Source: Alitta virens
Taxonomy: Eukaryota > Annelida > Polychaeta > Phyllodocida > Nereididae
DNA: 64,000 bases
Reading direction: 5' to 3'
Assembly: GCA_932294295.1 (NCBI GenBank)
Contig: OW028573.1
Span: forward strand, 4,444,001-4,508,000
Shown: piece after piece, positions 48,565 through 59,680 of the stretch
How positions within the stretch are numbered: the stretch's first letter is position 1
Layout of the letters: every line of letters begins with the position of its first letter
The notes under the pieces: generated by a model
Databases searched by the model: none
Seen by the model: only the letters and a program-made list of their open reading frames with translations
Told to the model about the DNA's origin: nothing
Made by a program: the position numbers and the translations under genes

Positions 48565-51500
48565 CGAGGTGGCCTGGATGACGACTCTCGTAGACAAGCA
48601 CCAGGAAGTGGCCTTGGAGGAGACAGGAAGGTCACACCGGCAACCGGAAGAACAGGCACAGGGTCAACAACCACAAATGCAGGTCAACTGACCTCTGATG
48701 CATATGCAAATGAGGAGGATGATCGGGAAACCGTTCTTGACGTTAAAGGTCTGTTTGTGATGCAGATGGGAGTGTTCGGTTGTTCAAAAATTAAGCCCTT
48801 AAAAATAGTCTGATATTCGAGTAGAACTTTACGCATGCGTGTCACTTGTCTAAATATTGGCAAGAATGCAGTTGGGCTACAAAATGAATGAATGAATGAA
48901 TTAATCAACCAATCAATCACCAATCAATCAATTTTACATGGGCAGAGAGTTTTGACCCATATGACGAGACTGGTCAGAAAACGTATGAAAAGGCATGCCG
49001 GAAATACCGCACCGTGCCCTCAGCATCCTTCCGGCGGAAGTTGGCCTATGCCACAAAAATAGACATGAAGCATTATGGGATAGGACCCAGAGGGGCGAAG
49101 GCTCTGGCTATACCGATGGTCGTAAGTATCTCTTTTATTTTGAATAAGTCTAACAATTTTCAAAACTTAAAGAAGAAATTGGCAGAGTAATAACTGTTAA
49201 AATCTTTGGAAACCTTTAGATTTCTACACTACTGGAGTTGACCTAAGCCTGAAAATTTTTTTTTATAAAAATTGTTGTGGCACAATGCTGTTCAGGCGGA
49301 TAGATAATAGCTAATTTTGTAAATGACCTACAAGCAATGAAATTCACAATTCTTTGAGCTGAACAACGTGCTCACAATGTGATAAACAATAACCAGTAGT
49401 TATAAAACAAATGTGTTTTACAGATGAACACAAATGTCACCTGCCTGTGCTTGAAAGGAAATGACTTGAGCAAAGAGGGAATCCGTTACATCACAAAAAT
49501 GATGGCAGAGAACACATCCATCACAGACTTGGTAAATAATTCAGTTTCCTTCCAATCTCCCCCCCCCCCCCCCCCACCCTCCCCCCTCCCACTCCATTTT
49601 TGCATGTAGGAAATACACCATGGTTCCCACCGTACACATTTCATTATGTAACAGTCAAATAGCCTTGCAATCATTCTTCAGGATCTCTCGGACAACAACC
49701 TCGGATCCTATGGCGCCAAACTAATTGCACACATGTTGGTGGCCAACACAACCATCAGCAAATTAGATATCTCAGGTGAGTGTAGATTCAAGGCATTGTG
49801 TAATTAAAATAAAATGCATTGATGAAATCTGTACAGTTTTCTTTAATACATATCTCTGAATCTAATAAATATACACCAAGATAATAGGTATCACAGTCTC
49901 CTTTGACAGCACGTACATATGACAGATAAAGCATTAATAACATAGTCTATACAATACAATCCATATATACAGTTAATATCATTATAGGCCCAGTAATGAT
50001 TATTTACAATATGACTGTCAATAACGATATGTTGCATGAAAGATTCTCTCAGCAGGAGTCGTAAGAGTCGAAAGCATGTAGATCCGAGGTAACTTCTAAG
50101 ATGGAGCTCAAATCCTCCACTTGCCAATCGTCTGAGAGGGTGGGGGAAATGGAGCCTGGGGTTCTGCAGTTCCGGTTCTCGTTATCCCCGACCACGAAGG
50201 TGGGACTGCGGGTAGGGGGTGAAGGCATGATCAGCCCCTCTGCTTCTTCACCTACTTCGGTAATGTGACAGTCTTCCAGTCTGCTGAAAAGAAACGGAGA
50301 ACGCAACAAAAAACATGGCTTCCAGATAGATTTGCCCCAAACTTCAAACCTGCACATCCTATCCACTCCCCCAGAATTGAGAAATAAATAAGCATATATG
50401 AATAACTCCAGAATTTTTTTGGGGAATCAAGTTGTGTTATGAAAGACATAGTATTTTACGTTATTCTTCTGCAAAAACAATGTTGTCATCTGTTTTCAAT
50501 TTTCTTTTCTTGATGGGAAGGGGGTATGCAGGTGGACCAGAATTGCGGCTCGTTTACGCTGTTAGGTTTGTTTTGGAAAGGATCAGATGTATTTTTTCTG
50601 TAATCTTTACAACCAAAAATCATTTATTCTAATTGTTGAGGGTTAATATCGAATTAGCTACCTTTTAGCAAGGGTGCGATATCCCCTATCCTCAAGTCGT
50701 GTGCTTCTTTGGCTGTGGCGTAACCCAACCCCATTTGTGTCCTCTGGAGGGGTGGGATGCCCAGGACAATCCTCTGTTCGTTTGCGACTTTCTCTCGTAT
50801 CGTTTATCTCCTGCAAAAATGTTTTTTTACAATCCTTCAGAAAAGGGTTCTTGTCATTCACAAAAGGGTTCTTGCCATCACCTAAAAATGGGTTCTTGCC
50901 GTCGCATAGAAAGGGGTTCTTGGTGTAACCCCTGCTGTCCTGCAGCGGAGGGAGGTCGTTGACATGGGGGTAAATGACGACTTCGTCAACGACGTCTGAA
51001 TCACTGCTGTCACTGGGGTAAGTTGCAAGGTCTTCTGATGACACGTGTCGCTTAGTAACTCGTTCTTCCTCCTCTTCTTCCGTGAGGTCCTCTAAACTCC
51101 CAAAAAGAATCGTCCTCTCTGCACCGATTTTGATAAGCTCACCCAGGACCGGAAGACTGGCTGATGTCAATTCACCACTGCCGGTTCTTTCCAGCCACTT
51201 GTTAACGTCTACGCAGCTGAAAATGTGAATGAATTCTTCGGGCTTGGATAAAGGAAACCTCCTCCTGACGACCAAACGAGATTCTCCATTGCATGTGAAC
51301 AAAGTGTCCAGCAAAATGTCTTTGTCGTAAAGGTTTTTTGACTTGGAAGATTTTCTTAGCCAGATCCTGGCATCTTTCTTGAACTCTGAGCGATTGAAAT
51401 ATAGGAGACTTTCGACTTGTTGGGACATAGAAATGCCCCCAGCCCTCTTCCCAAAATACATCATTGCCAACTTGTTGATGTACTGCCTCCTAGTCTCTTT

Positions 51501-54500
51501 GCTCTCAATCATCAACTGGGAATTTCTAAGATAATTGTAGAACTTTCTTTCGTCCATATTGGCCCAATTATACCTCACCTTCCTGCATGTTATTGAACAG
51601 CTGATAAGCTTATGTTGTTTCTCATGTGACGTCACAACCTGCAGACCATTTGTGACGTCACAATAATGACGTTATTATGACGCAATTATTGGGCTAAATC
51701 TATATTTAGCTCCCTGCAGACAAGCTGCACATACACCAACCATTAGTTAATTAATTGCATCTAGCATAAATATACCTAGGCGTTAATTAATATATATATA
51801 TTGCTTTCGCTTCTTTCAGGTAACAAATTTGGGGATCAAGATGCACACTCTCTTGTCAAACCCATGGAGGTAAATTGATATTTTACCACTCTAATTCATT
51901 ATTATATATTCCGAACTATATGGCAATCTTAAAAATCAAAAATAAAACTTTTTAAGTTTCTGAAATATATTATGCAATCCGATTTTGTGCAGCACCATCC
52001 TGAGCTGAAGACTTTGATCATGAACAATAATGAATTTGGAGAGAAGTCAGGCCCCCACCTTAGACATTTGATAGGTAATTTGCCTTTAAATTTCGCAGTA
52101 AGGCAATGCTTGAAAATAGTATATTTCTAACAGTACTTGCGTCAATGCCATAAATGTTTTAAAATTAAAATATATCTATTTTACGATTGCACTTTATTGA
52201 TTATTTTATTTATTCATTGCTTTAGAACTATCTATTAGATCTTTCATTCTATTTTATTTCAATCTAAAGTAACTATACAATGAAGGTACATACATTCAAT
52301 TATTTGCTTTTATTTCAAAAGTAAACTTCAGTCAGTTCAATTACATAACATGCTTATAAATAATAAATTTCTGACATATATAATACATGATTAATTGACT
52401 TTTCTTTTCAAAGGGGAAAATGGAATCTTGCAAGAGCTGGACTTGAGCTGGAACAGCATTAGAGGCCGAGGGGCAGTGGAGTTGGCCAGAGGAGTTAATG
52501 TGAGTTATTAACTGTATACCTACCTATCTATAACATATAATTATTGAATTTATCTCAGTGCTGCTTGCTGCTTTTTATTTATTATTTTTTCAAACATATT
52601 TAACTCGGGTTGCATCATCAGCACAGCTGTTTTGCAGATGGCCCACTAAAACAATATAACAATCAGTACACTGTAGTATAAAATTCAAACAAAAGGCATA
52701 CATAAATACAGAAATATATAAAAGTAAGATTCATGAAATGATTGAACTAAAATGTGCTATTGTCAGTTTATATGACCAGCAAACATGGTACATATTTATT
52801 CCATGGTACGACTTGTCAATGCACCTAGGCCTAAACAGGCTTGACCTAATTAATTTAATTGAAAAAAAAAAAAGTATAATAACAATAAAACATTACTTCA
52901 CATGATGTTGACTTATTGAGCTAACAAAGCTGTTAATATAATCATGTATATCCATCAATTACACTAGTAAATGCCTGAACTGGCATTGTCGCTTCATTGT
53001 CTTTACTGTATTTATATGGGGTAAGTATCATCAATCATACTGATTATGTGAGTGACCCTGTGTTTTATGGTGAATTTCATATTGAGCATCATTCCAAAAC
53101 AGACCTTAGAATTCCTAAATAATCTACACCTGCTGTAGACGAATGGCACCATGTGTCATTGAAGAATTTGGAGCTATTAGCAGCAATTATTGACTTTACA
53201 ATGGTCCGTGGTCTGTAATCTAGAACTGTACATGTCAATTTCATTGCCAGAGCTTGACCAAACATTTGAATAGTCCTTTGCTTGATAAATGGGACACAGG
53301 CCAGTGGTCAAAGAGTTCTTCCACCAAAGAGGAACCGAGTAAAGTGGCATATTTTTCATGTGCAAGTCGCTCAGTTGTCACGAAAATTATCCAAGTGTGG
53401 ATTTACTACAAAAATCACATTTTCAAATTACAAATCTAAAATTAATTTGTACATCTTATTGTTATCTTAATTCATTTGTTGATTTGCACAAGTTGACTTT
53501 GGATTATTCCTCAGGATATGGCAACAGGTGTGTTTTGCAAATGTAGTTATATATCTCCCACTCTCCAAGCAGACAGCTTTATTAGCGCATTCGGTTTAGC
53601 CCCATGGGACTGGCTCATGCAGGCAGCTAATTTGGTTCCAAGGCAGATACCGGGATGTGGATCAGTGGCAGCATAGCCAGAGTATGGTTTCTATAATCTT
53701 GGTGATTACTGAAGACGCAGTGCATGCTGGGCTAAGCGCTTTGGTCGGTTAAATATTCAATATCAATGAAAGCTGACCATATAATAGGATATACCTCTTG
53801 GTTCATGTCAATGAAATAATCCTAATGATCCAAAAAGGAGTCTCGGAGGATGTCTTGAATAGGCCTACTTAGTCCTTAAAAACTAACCACATTTTACAAA
53901 CTTTTATTATTAGAGAATCAAAAATATTAGCGTTCTTGTTTGTGCGTTTTAAATTATTAATAAAAGTAGAACATAAATCTTCACAAATCCAGTACTATGG
54001 TATATATAATCCAAATAATTCTCCACTCGTTTGTTGTTCTTATTTTTACATATATATAAGTCATAGAGAAGCACAAAATAGCTATAAATGTTAGAAAATG
54101 TCAACCCCAACTTTCCAACTCATTTTATTTATGTACAAATTAAGTTTCCTATTATTGCCATGATGATTTTTTTGTCATTTTGTCATCATTATAGCCATTT
54201 GTACAACGGAGAATATATGACAGTTGAAGATGAAAGATAGGCATCATAAAATCAGAGGCTGTTATTTATAATACATATTTATTTTCCAGAAGTACTTTTG
54301 TCATGCAGGTAGAAAATTAGAATTTGAATTGTTGAGAACATTTCTGTCCATTTTGTGCTGCATGCTTTATGACATTTATAGCAAAATACAGCCGAAAAAC
54401 AGGTGGGTATTTATCTCGAATCCTACTGCAGGGACTCTAGATTTGCGCCATATCCTGACTGACAGCAATCAAAATCAGACCATCGTTGAGCACTTATATT

Positions 54501-56669
54501 GCTTATGCTGGACGACACTGACAATGCTGAGCCGAAGTGGCTTGAAGGGTTGGTGAGACTGGCTTTACTTCCCATATTTTTGCACCAGATAGGGCTGATC
54601 AGGAGAGGCAGGTGTCGAGGCGAATGATGAAGCAACCTTCCAACATGAGCTGATGTGGCCTGTTAATATAACTTATGTTACTTGTCTTTTTTTTTTTTTT
54701 TCAGGATAATTTTGGACTGAAGCATTTGAACCTGGCCTGGAATGGATTTGGCGAGGAGGGAGCAAAGGAGATGGCCATTGCCCTAAAGACATCTTCCCTC
54801 GCCATGTTGGACCTTACTAACAACAGAATCCCCGATGAAGGATTCTTGTCAATAATCAAGGCCATCAAAGACACGGACGAGCTGCGTCACCTTAAGGTTT
54901 GACCTTAAAATTTCCATTTAATGCTCTTCTTGACTTCAAATTTCCTGGCCAGAAACTTAACTTAAATAACCCCTCTCCCCCCCCCCCCCTAATTTGAAAG
55001 ACTTATTATAATTATTAAATTTCTTGAATGTCATCAAAGATGTATTATTAGCCTTCAGTACATGTACAGTGCCTTTCCATGCGTTTGGATAAACGCATGG
55101 TTTTTACCTCATTATAATTAGCTAAAAACCGTGCGTTCTCCATGCGTTTATCCTTCTCATGGATAACGCACGTGGCACATTTGGCCATGTAGGCAGCTAG
55201 TTAATTCTTCTTCTTTTTTCGGCAGTTGGGCAAGAACCCAATCAGTGAAGAGGCAGCATCTGCAGCCATTGAGTTCTTGCAAAAAGCAGACGACCTAAAA
55301 TTGACTGAGCTGAATTTGGCTGTAAGTAAACAAAAAATTGATTCAATATATGCTACATAAAGTTTGAACAAGTTATTAATGACATTAATTAATTTTCTCT
55401 TGCAGGAATGCATATTCAAACACAGCTTCAAAGACAAACTCGAAGAATTAAAAGAAAAACACCCGGAGCTAACAGTGGTCCATGGTTACACGGATTCATA
55501 TGGTAAAAGAAAACTGCGGCAATATAACGTTGTGGAGGAAGCTTTGAATGCCATGAAGTTGTATTGTGAACAGCATTGCATCAACATTGTGGAATTGTTC
55601 AGTAGGTTTGATACAGATGGCAGCATGAGTGTCACACATGATGAGTTCAGAGAAGGGTTAAAGGTAACAGAAAATGTCAAATAAATTATCTTAAATTTAA
55701 TGTATGCTTTAATATATGCTAATTCGTGTGTTATCATTGCTTAAGGATGCCAAAATACCTTTGAGTCTGCTGCAAGTAGATGAATTAATCAACGCGTTGG
55801 ACCAGGATGGTGATGGAGAAATAGACTTCAGGTGAGAAGTTGGCATTTGCTTTAAGCGCCACCTGGTGATTTTAGAAATTGCCTTCAGCACCATCAATAG
55901 GTTAACTGGCATGAACACATTACATGGTTCTGAAACAGCCAACGGTTGTCTTCAAAAAACTTTTCAAATTTAAAATGCAGAACTATATTTGTTATAAATG
56001 GTTTTAAGTCTTTGTAAGGAGTTTTCGGGTTGCCACACCTTTTATTATTATTTCTGATCAGAACATTTGGAAACAGTTTTTCTCTGGAGGCTTAAGTTTT
56101 AGGTTTTGCATTTGCAGAAAAATCACATCTTGCAATACAGCCAATTTCAAAGACTTGGAAACTAAACGCCAGAGTATATAATGTGAGTCCAGCAGGACCC
56201 TTTATTGGTTAAGCTACCTTAAAGTCTATGAGATTGGCTGTGATATTGTTCTTCGTACAAGAACACAAAGACTTCATATCGGAAATATTCTGATATTCTG
56301 TGTAATTAATTGTTTGTATCGTAAATGATGGCATGTTTTTTTGTGCAGTGGCAGTACCGTAGCCAATGAGGTTCAACCGATGTGCGGTTAATTATAATTA
56401 ATAATGCTGATTGAAATCTAGACTAAACTATACCCACGTAGTTTCCAATAGCCCATAATGTTAATTCAGTAACTTCCATAACTAGAGACAATGGAAATAC
56501 TAAAATATCTACAGCATTGGCAATAAAGTGTTCATCATGATCTTAAAATAGACACTTATAATTTTTCATAAAACTAAATCCTTCTCTTTTTGGTTCTCTT
56601 TTTTATCAACTTTTTTTCTCCAGTGAATTGGTGCTGGGAGCAGAAATGTACGACCAGGACAAATCATGA
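48565..56669 (+). CDS. LRRC74A: LRRC74A-like leucine-rich-repeat protein with two EF-hands, 12 visible exons, 5' end missing
   Basis: Exons: 48565-48748, 48946-49121, 49424-49531, 49682-49775, 51820-51869, 51993-52074, 52414-52499, 54705-54896, 55226-55321, 55406-55663, 55746-55831, 56624-56669 (TGA at 56667). Phases agree throughout; 485 residues visible. A Gly/Thr-rich N-terminal segment is followed by KACRKYRTVPSASFRRKL and HYGIGPRGAKALAIPMV, very close in pattern to human LRRC74A. Then come about eight RI-type LRRs of 28 residues (LDLSDNNLGSYGAKLIA, LDLSWNSIRGRGAVELA, LNLAWNGFGEEGAKEMA) and a C-terminal pair of EF-hands with loops DTDGSMSVTHDE (55610-55645) and DQDGDGEIDFSE (split by the last intron). 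Both loops keep acidic residues at 1, 3, 12 and oxygen ligands at 5, 7, 9, so Ca2+ binding is likely. Molecular role of the family is not established. A minus-strand gene sits in the 49776-51819 intron. Confidence 0.95.
49842..49847 (-). terminator. Candidate poly(A) signal of the nested gene
   Basis: ATTAAA on the minus strand (TTTAAT on plus), about 200 bp beyond the nested gene's stop codon. Variant of AATAAA; usage not demonstrated. Confidence 0.35.
50049..51557 (-). CDS. Nested two-exon gene: unrecognised acidic protein with tandem NPF motifs
   Basis: Complete gene inside an LRRC74A-like intron, opposite strand. Exon 1 is 51557-50662, exon 2 is 50283-50049 (stop TGA at 50051-50049); donor AAAG|GTAGCT and acceptor TTTTCAG|CAGACTGG join in phase and give 376 residues. 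I chose the ATG at 51557 (MDERKFYNYLRN) because its context, AATATGG, has A at -3 and G at +4; an in-frame ATG at 51635 would add 26 residues in poorer context. The first ~160 residues look globular (helical, basic; RICH in Leu/Lys, e.g. RQYINKLAMMYFGKRAGG). Then a run of Glu (EEEEEE), a Ser/Asp-rich stretch, and four KNPF repeats with about 9-residue spacing (50839-50930). The C-terminus is acidic/Ser-Pro rich. NPF is the ligand of EH domains in endocytic proteins, but no family assignment is possible by eye. Confidence 0.8.
51627..51682 (-). promoter_or_regulatory. CRE cluster upstream of the nested gene
   Basis: Two perfect palindromic cAMP-response elements TGACGTCA (51627-51634 and 51653-51660) and two half sites TGACG (51667-51671 and 51678-51682) lie 70-125 bp upstream of the chosen start codon. 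A TATA-like TATATTTATG occurs further upstream near 51766-51775 (minus strand). CREB/CREM/ATF binding is inferred from sequence only. Confidence 0.55.
52500..54704 (+). other. LRRC74A-like intron, about 2.2 kb
   Basis: AT-rich; contains an old diverged SINE near 54548-54660 and a SINE-tail fragment near 54403-54430. A long T run at 54688-54700 is the polypyrimidine tract of the 54705 acceptor. Confidence 0.65.
54548..54660 (-). mobile_element. Old, diverged tRNA-derived SINE fragment
   Basis: GGCTTTACTTCCCATATTTT and TTGCACCAGATAGGGCTGAT align by eye with the family tail, and GATGAAGCAACCTTCCAACA with the body. Far more diverged than the copies at 37715 and 46996, so an older insertion. Confidence 0.6.
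55070..55189. mobile_element. Palindromic MITE, CACGTG family, in the LRRC74A-like intron
   Basis: CCATGCGTTTGGATAAACGC, CATTATAATTAGCTAAAAAC, CATGCGTTTATCCTTCTCAT and GGCACATTTGGCCATGTA as in the full-length copy at 30653. The left terminal arm is mostly lost. Confidence 0.75.
55832..56623 (+). other. LRRC74A-like last intron
   Basis: About 790 bp, interrupting the second EF-hand loop. It contains the 103-bp CAGCCAAT-family palindrome at 56138-56240; nothing else recognised. Confidence 0.7.
56138..56240. mobile_element. Palindromic MITE, CAGCCAAT family, internally deleted copy
   Basis: Ends CAGCCAATTTCAAAGACT and AGTCTATGAGATTGGCTG are inverted (16 of 18). The centre retains ATGTGAGTCCAG...TTTATTGGTTAAG, as in the copy at 29179. 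Confidence 0.75.
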
Positions 56670-57055
56670 CATGGCCGGACAAAAAGACTTCAAAAATCAG
56701 TGCAAAAAGAGGCCAAAAGTAAACACAATGACAGGAGCATCAATATGAAGCTGAAGCAAAATCTATAACATTCACTTAGCAATTCTGCCATTATTTGATG
56801 CCTGACAATATTAGAAGCCAACAGAATTTTTCTACTTTTTTTACCTGTGCATTATCAGACATCACTCTTGATGCAAAGTGTCCTACAAACATTGTTGTAA
56901 TCAACCACATTAAACTATTATATATTTATGTAAATGATAAACGGACTGCTCAAATCCGTGTATGAAAAAAAAGACGTAATTTACCTCAATCAATAGAAAA
57001 ACCACAGTGTACTGGAAATAAATTGTTTATGACAATAAAATCCATTCGAATCACT
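56670..57055 (+). terminator. LRRC74A-like 3' UTR with poly(A) signals
   Basis: Two canonical AATAAA hexamers at 57017-57022 and 57034-57039 follow the stop codon by about 350 bp, so the transcript probably ends near 57055. Confidence 0.6.
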
Positions 57056-57464
57056 TAAAATGGTTCAATTACCAAACGTTTGCACTTATACATTTACTTG
57101 ACACTAATGTTTACAAGTGACGAAGTTTTATTGGGTTTTTAAAAACGTTTCTCATATGGAGTAGGTTTTTACTTTAATAGTAATTTTCTGTTTGAGAGTG
57201 ACTTGGTGAAGTTACGAACCTATTACCCTCAGTTACAGTAGAATTTCATTTGCCAACCATAACTTCACAGTCATACATAAATATGTAACCACTAGGCCAC
57301 ATGTATTGATGATGGAAGTCAAAGCAACTAACGTTTAATTGAATTTTAATTTTGACAGTGGGTTCTAGTATAAAGTGTGCAATATCTATATTCTAACTAT
57401 AACAGATAGCACGTTATACCAGGTCAACATTGCACCAACTATGTTTGAATCCATGTAGTATTAT

Positions 57465-57624
57465 AATAAAACCCAACCACAGTGGTGGATCAGCTCAATG
57501 AAACCCATGAGTGAGCTGTCTGGTGGAGGAACTCACGAGTGGCGAAGCCACAAGTGAGTTCCATAGCCAGATAGCTCACGAATGGGTTTCAATGAGCTGA
57601 TCCACCACTGTGGTTGGGTTTTAT
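57465..57624. repeat. 160-bp near-perfect palindrome
   Basis: The left arm AATAAAACCCAACCACAGTG ... GATCAGCTCAATGAAACCCA ... GAACTCAC is matched by its inverse GTGAGTTC ... TGGGTTTCAATGAGCTGATC ... CACTGTGGTTGGGTTTTATT, around a short loop. Part of the right arm recurs at about 57894-57951. Confidence 0.85.
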
Positions 57625-57626
57625 TT

Positions 57627-58545
57627 ATATCCCACACTTTAACAGATATTTTGAGCATTTTTAGCTGAGAAAACTAAGAAATTAAGAATGTTTTGACCAA
57701 ATTCTTGTACTTTTCTTATTGATATTCCTACAGAAACAGTGAGGATCACAAATCTAATTAATATTCATAAACATCTCAGCAGCCAATCACAGAAGAGAAC
57801 CAAGCACACAGACAGACGTCACAACTTCATCCCATTCAAAAGTTTGAAGGCTTTTAGCAGAAAAATAGGCATTTGATAGATTGTGTTTGCCAGACAGCTC
57901 ACTCATGGGTTACATTGAGCTGATCCACCACTGTGGTTGGGTTTTATTATAAGAATTAGCGAAGTTGTGGCCATGGCATGTTCAATGTTGTGGATGTCAG
58001 CCTGTTTGAGATCAACAGATTGTTTTTTCGGTAAAAACGAGTCGCCGAAACAAATAATCTATGACATATATAAAGGAACTGTTAGCAGATATGAAGAGAA
58101 GAGAAACTGAGCTTCAAGCCAATTTTTATTTGGTCAAACTGAGTCAAGAATTGACGAAGTTGTGGCTATTTTTCAGATTTAATGGGCAAAGTGAAAGTGG
58201 AAGTGCTTTGAACTGAAGTCTCATCCAGACATGACCAATGACCGCTACGGACAACTTTTAGTTTTCAAAATTACTTTTAAAAAGCGTATTTACTTCAAAC
58301 CTAGTTTGTGTTCATGAATAGTAGTCTATATAAGCAAAGCTGTGATTTTAGTGTGAAAGTGAAAATGAAAGTGAAACTGATCAACCTAAAGTAGTCCGTC
58401 CAATATGTAAATCAGGGATGATGGAACACAATTTATTATAATTAGGGATGGTGGATCACAAAAAAATACCCCATGGGTTGTTCCTAATAGGTTTTCTATA
58501 AGGAACACAGCCAAGTGTGGGATATAACATGTTATCTTGTTTTTT
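57627..58545. mobile_element. Possible non-autonomous DNA transposon, 0.9 kb
   Basis: ATATCCCACACTT at 57627 is the inverse of AAGTGTGGGATAT ending near 58544. Inside lies a copy of the palindrome arm (57894-57951). No open frame resembles a transposase. The element may include the palindrome at 57465 as well. Confidence 0.45.
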
Positions 58546-59680
58546 GGAAATACTGACAAACTTTTTAAGACATTTTGACGGTATCTTAAATGACTGACCT
58601 CATGGTCAGTTAGCCTAGGTCAATATCCTATCTTAGGCTTGGTGAGTAATTTTTAATAAATAAAAACATATCATTGATAAAAGCTGATTACTTTGTAAGA
58701 TAGTCGATGAATAACTTGTCAAGAACGGCAGTCTTTCTACATACCATCACTTAGCTAAGATCTTAGTCAAAGTAAAATATATTCATGCAGTGCATTGGAA
58801 AGAGCTCTGCAAAGTTGTGGCCAATATGACCAACCTTCTAGTTTATTCCAATTTAGGCTTCCATAACTACCTGAATGTCATCATTCAGTCCATCACATCA
58901 TTGCCCCTTGTCTGAAAGTCCTGGATGCCAGCAATTGATGCAATTTGCAGTCTGTTAATAAATGAAGTTGTTGGTAAACAACATTGGACTCAGCTTGGTG
59001 GAAATTTTACGATAACACATTAAGAAATAAGAAGCCATAAAGAACAATACAACTTGCAAGTGACTGACATGTATACACGTAGCTAATATACTCCTCCACA
59101 TGCAGTTGTAGAGGATGAGCAAATTTCAAACGTTGTGAACCTTATATTTTATATTTATGACTTCTGACAATTACCAGCTTAAACTAAATACTCTTGGATC
59201 TCCTCAATTCATCCAAACCACAGCCTACTTCCAACTAACTTGTTAGGAAGCAACTACTACCTGCTACAGGCTATCTATCTACTAATAGCTAGGCCACGGG
59301 ATCCGTTGATTGCAGTTCTGCAATATTCATAAATGTCAGAATTAATAATGTTTCGTGGTAAAATAATGCATAAGCAAAGTAAAAATAACAACTTTTTTTT
59401 TTCAGTGCTGGGTTTCAGCATGTTAAATATATTATTCATAACAAGTATCACATTTCATTGTTTCACTCAGCAACAATGTATTGATTTATAAGGTCAACAT
59501 CAAACTGAAACTGGACATGTCTATCACTTGCATAAATCTATATTAATTTATACACCCATATTATATGTGTTACATACAAATTAGTATATCGCTTAAAAGC
59601 TGTATTCTGTTTAATACATTCAAAACAAATTGGTGTTGTTACAAACAACACAATCCCCAAAAAAAAAAAAGATTGTGTGT

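Larger units (their letters stand above)
57056..59680. other. Repeat-rich intergenic DNA
   Basis: Convergent intergenic space between the LRRC74A-like gene (+) and the TMEM200-like gene (-). Contains the large palindrome at 57465-57624 and the related inverted-repeat segment 57627-58545. From about 58550 to 59680 I see only AT-rich sequence. Confidence 0.6.
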
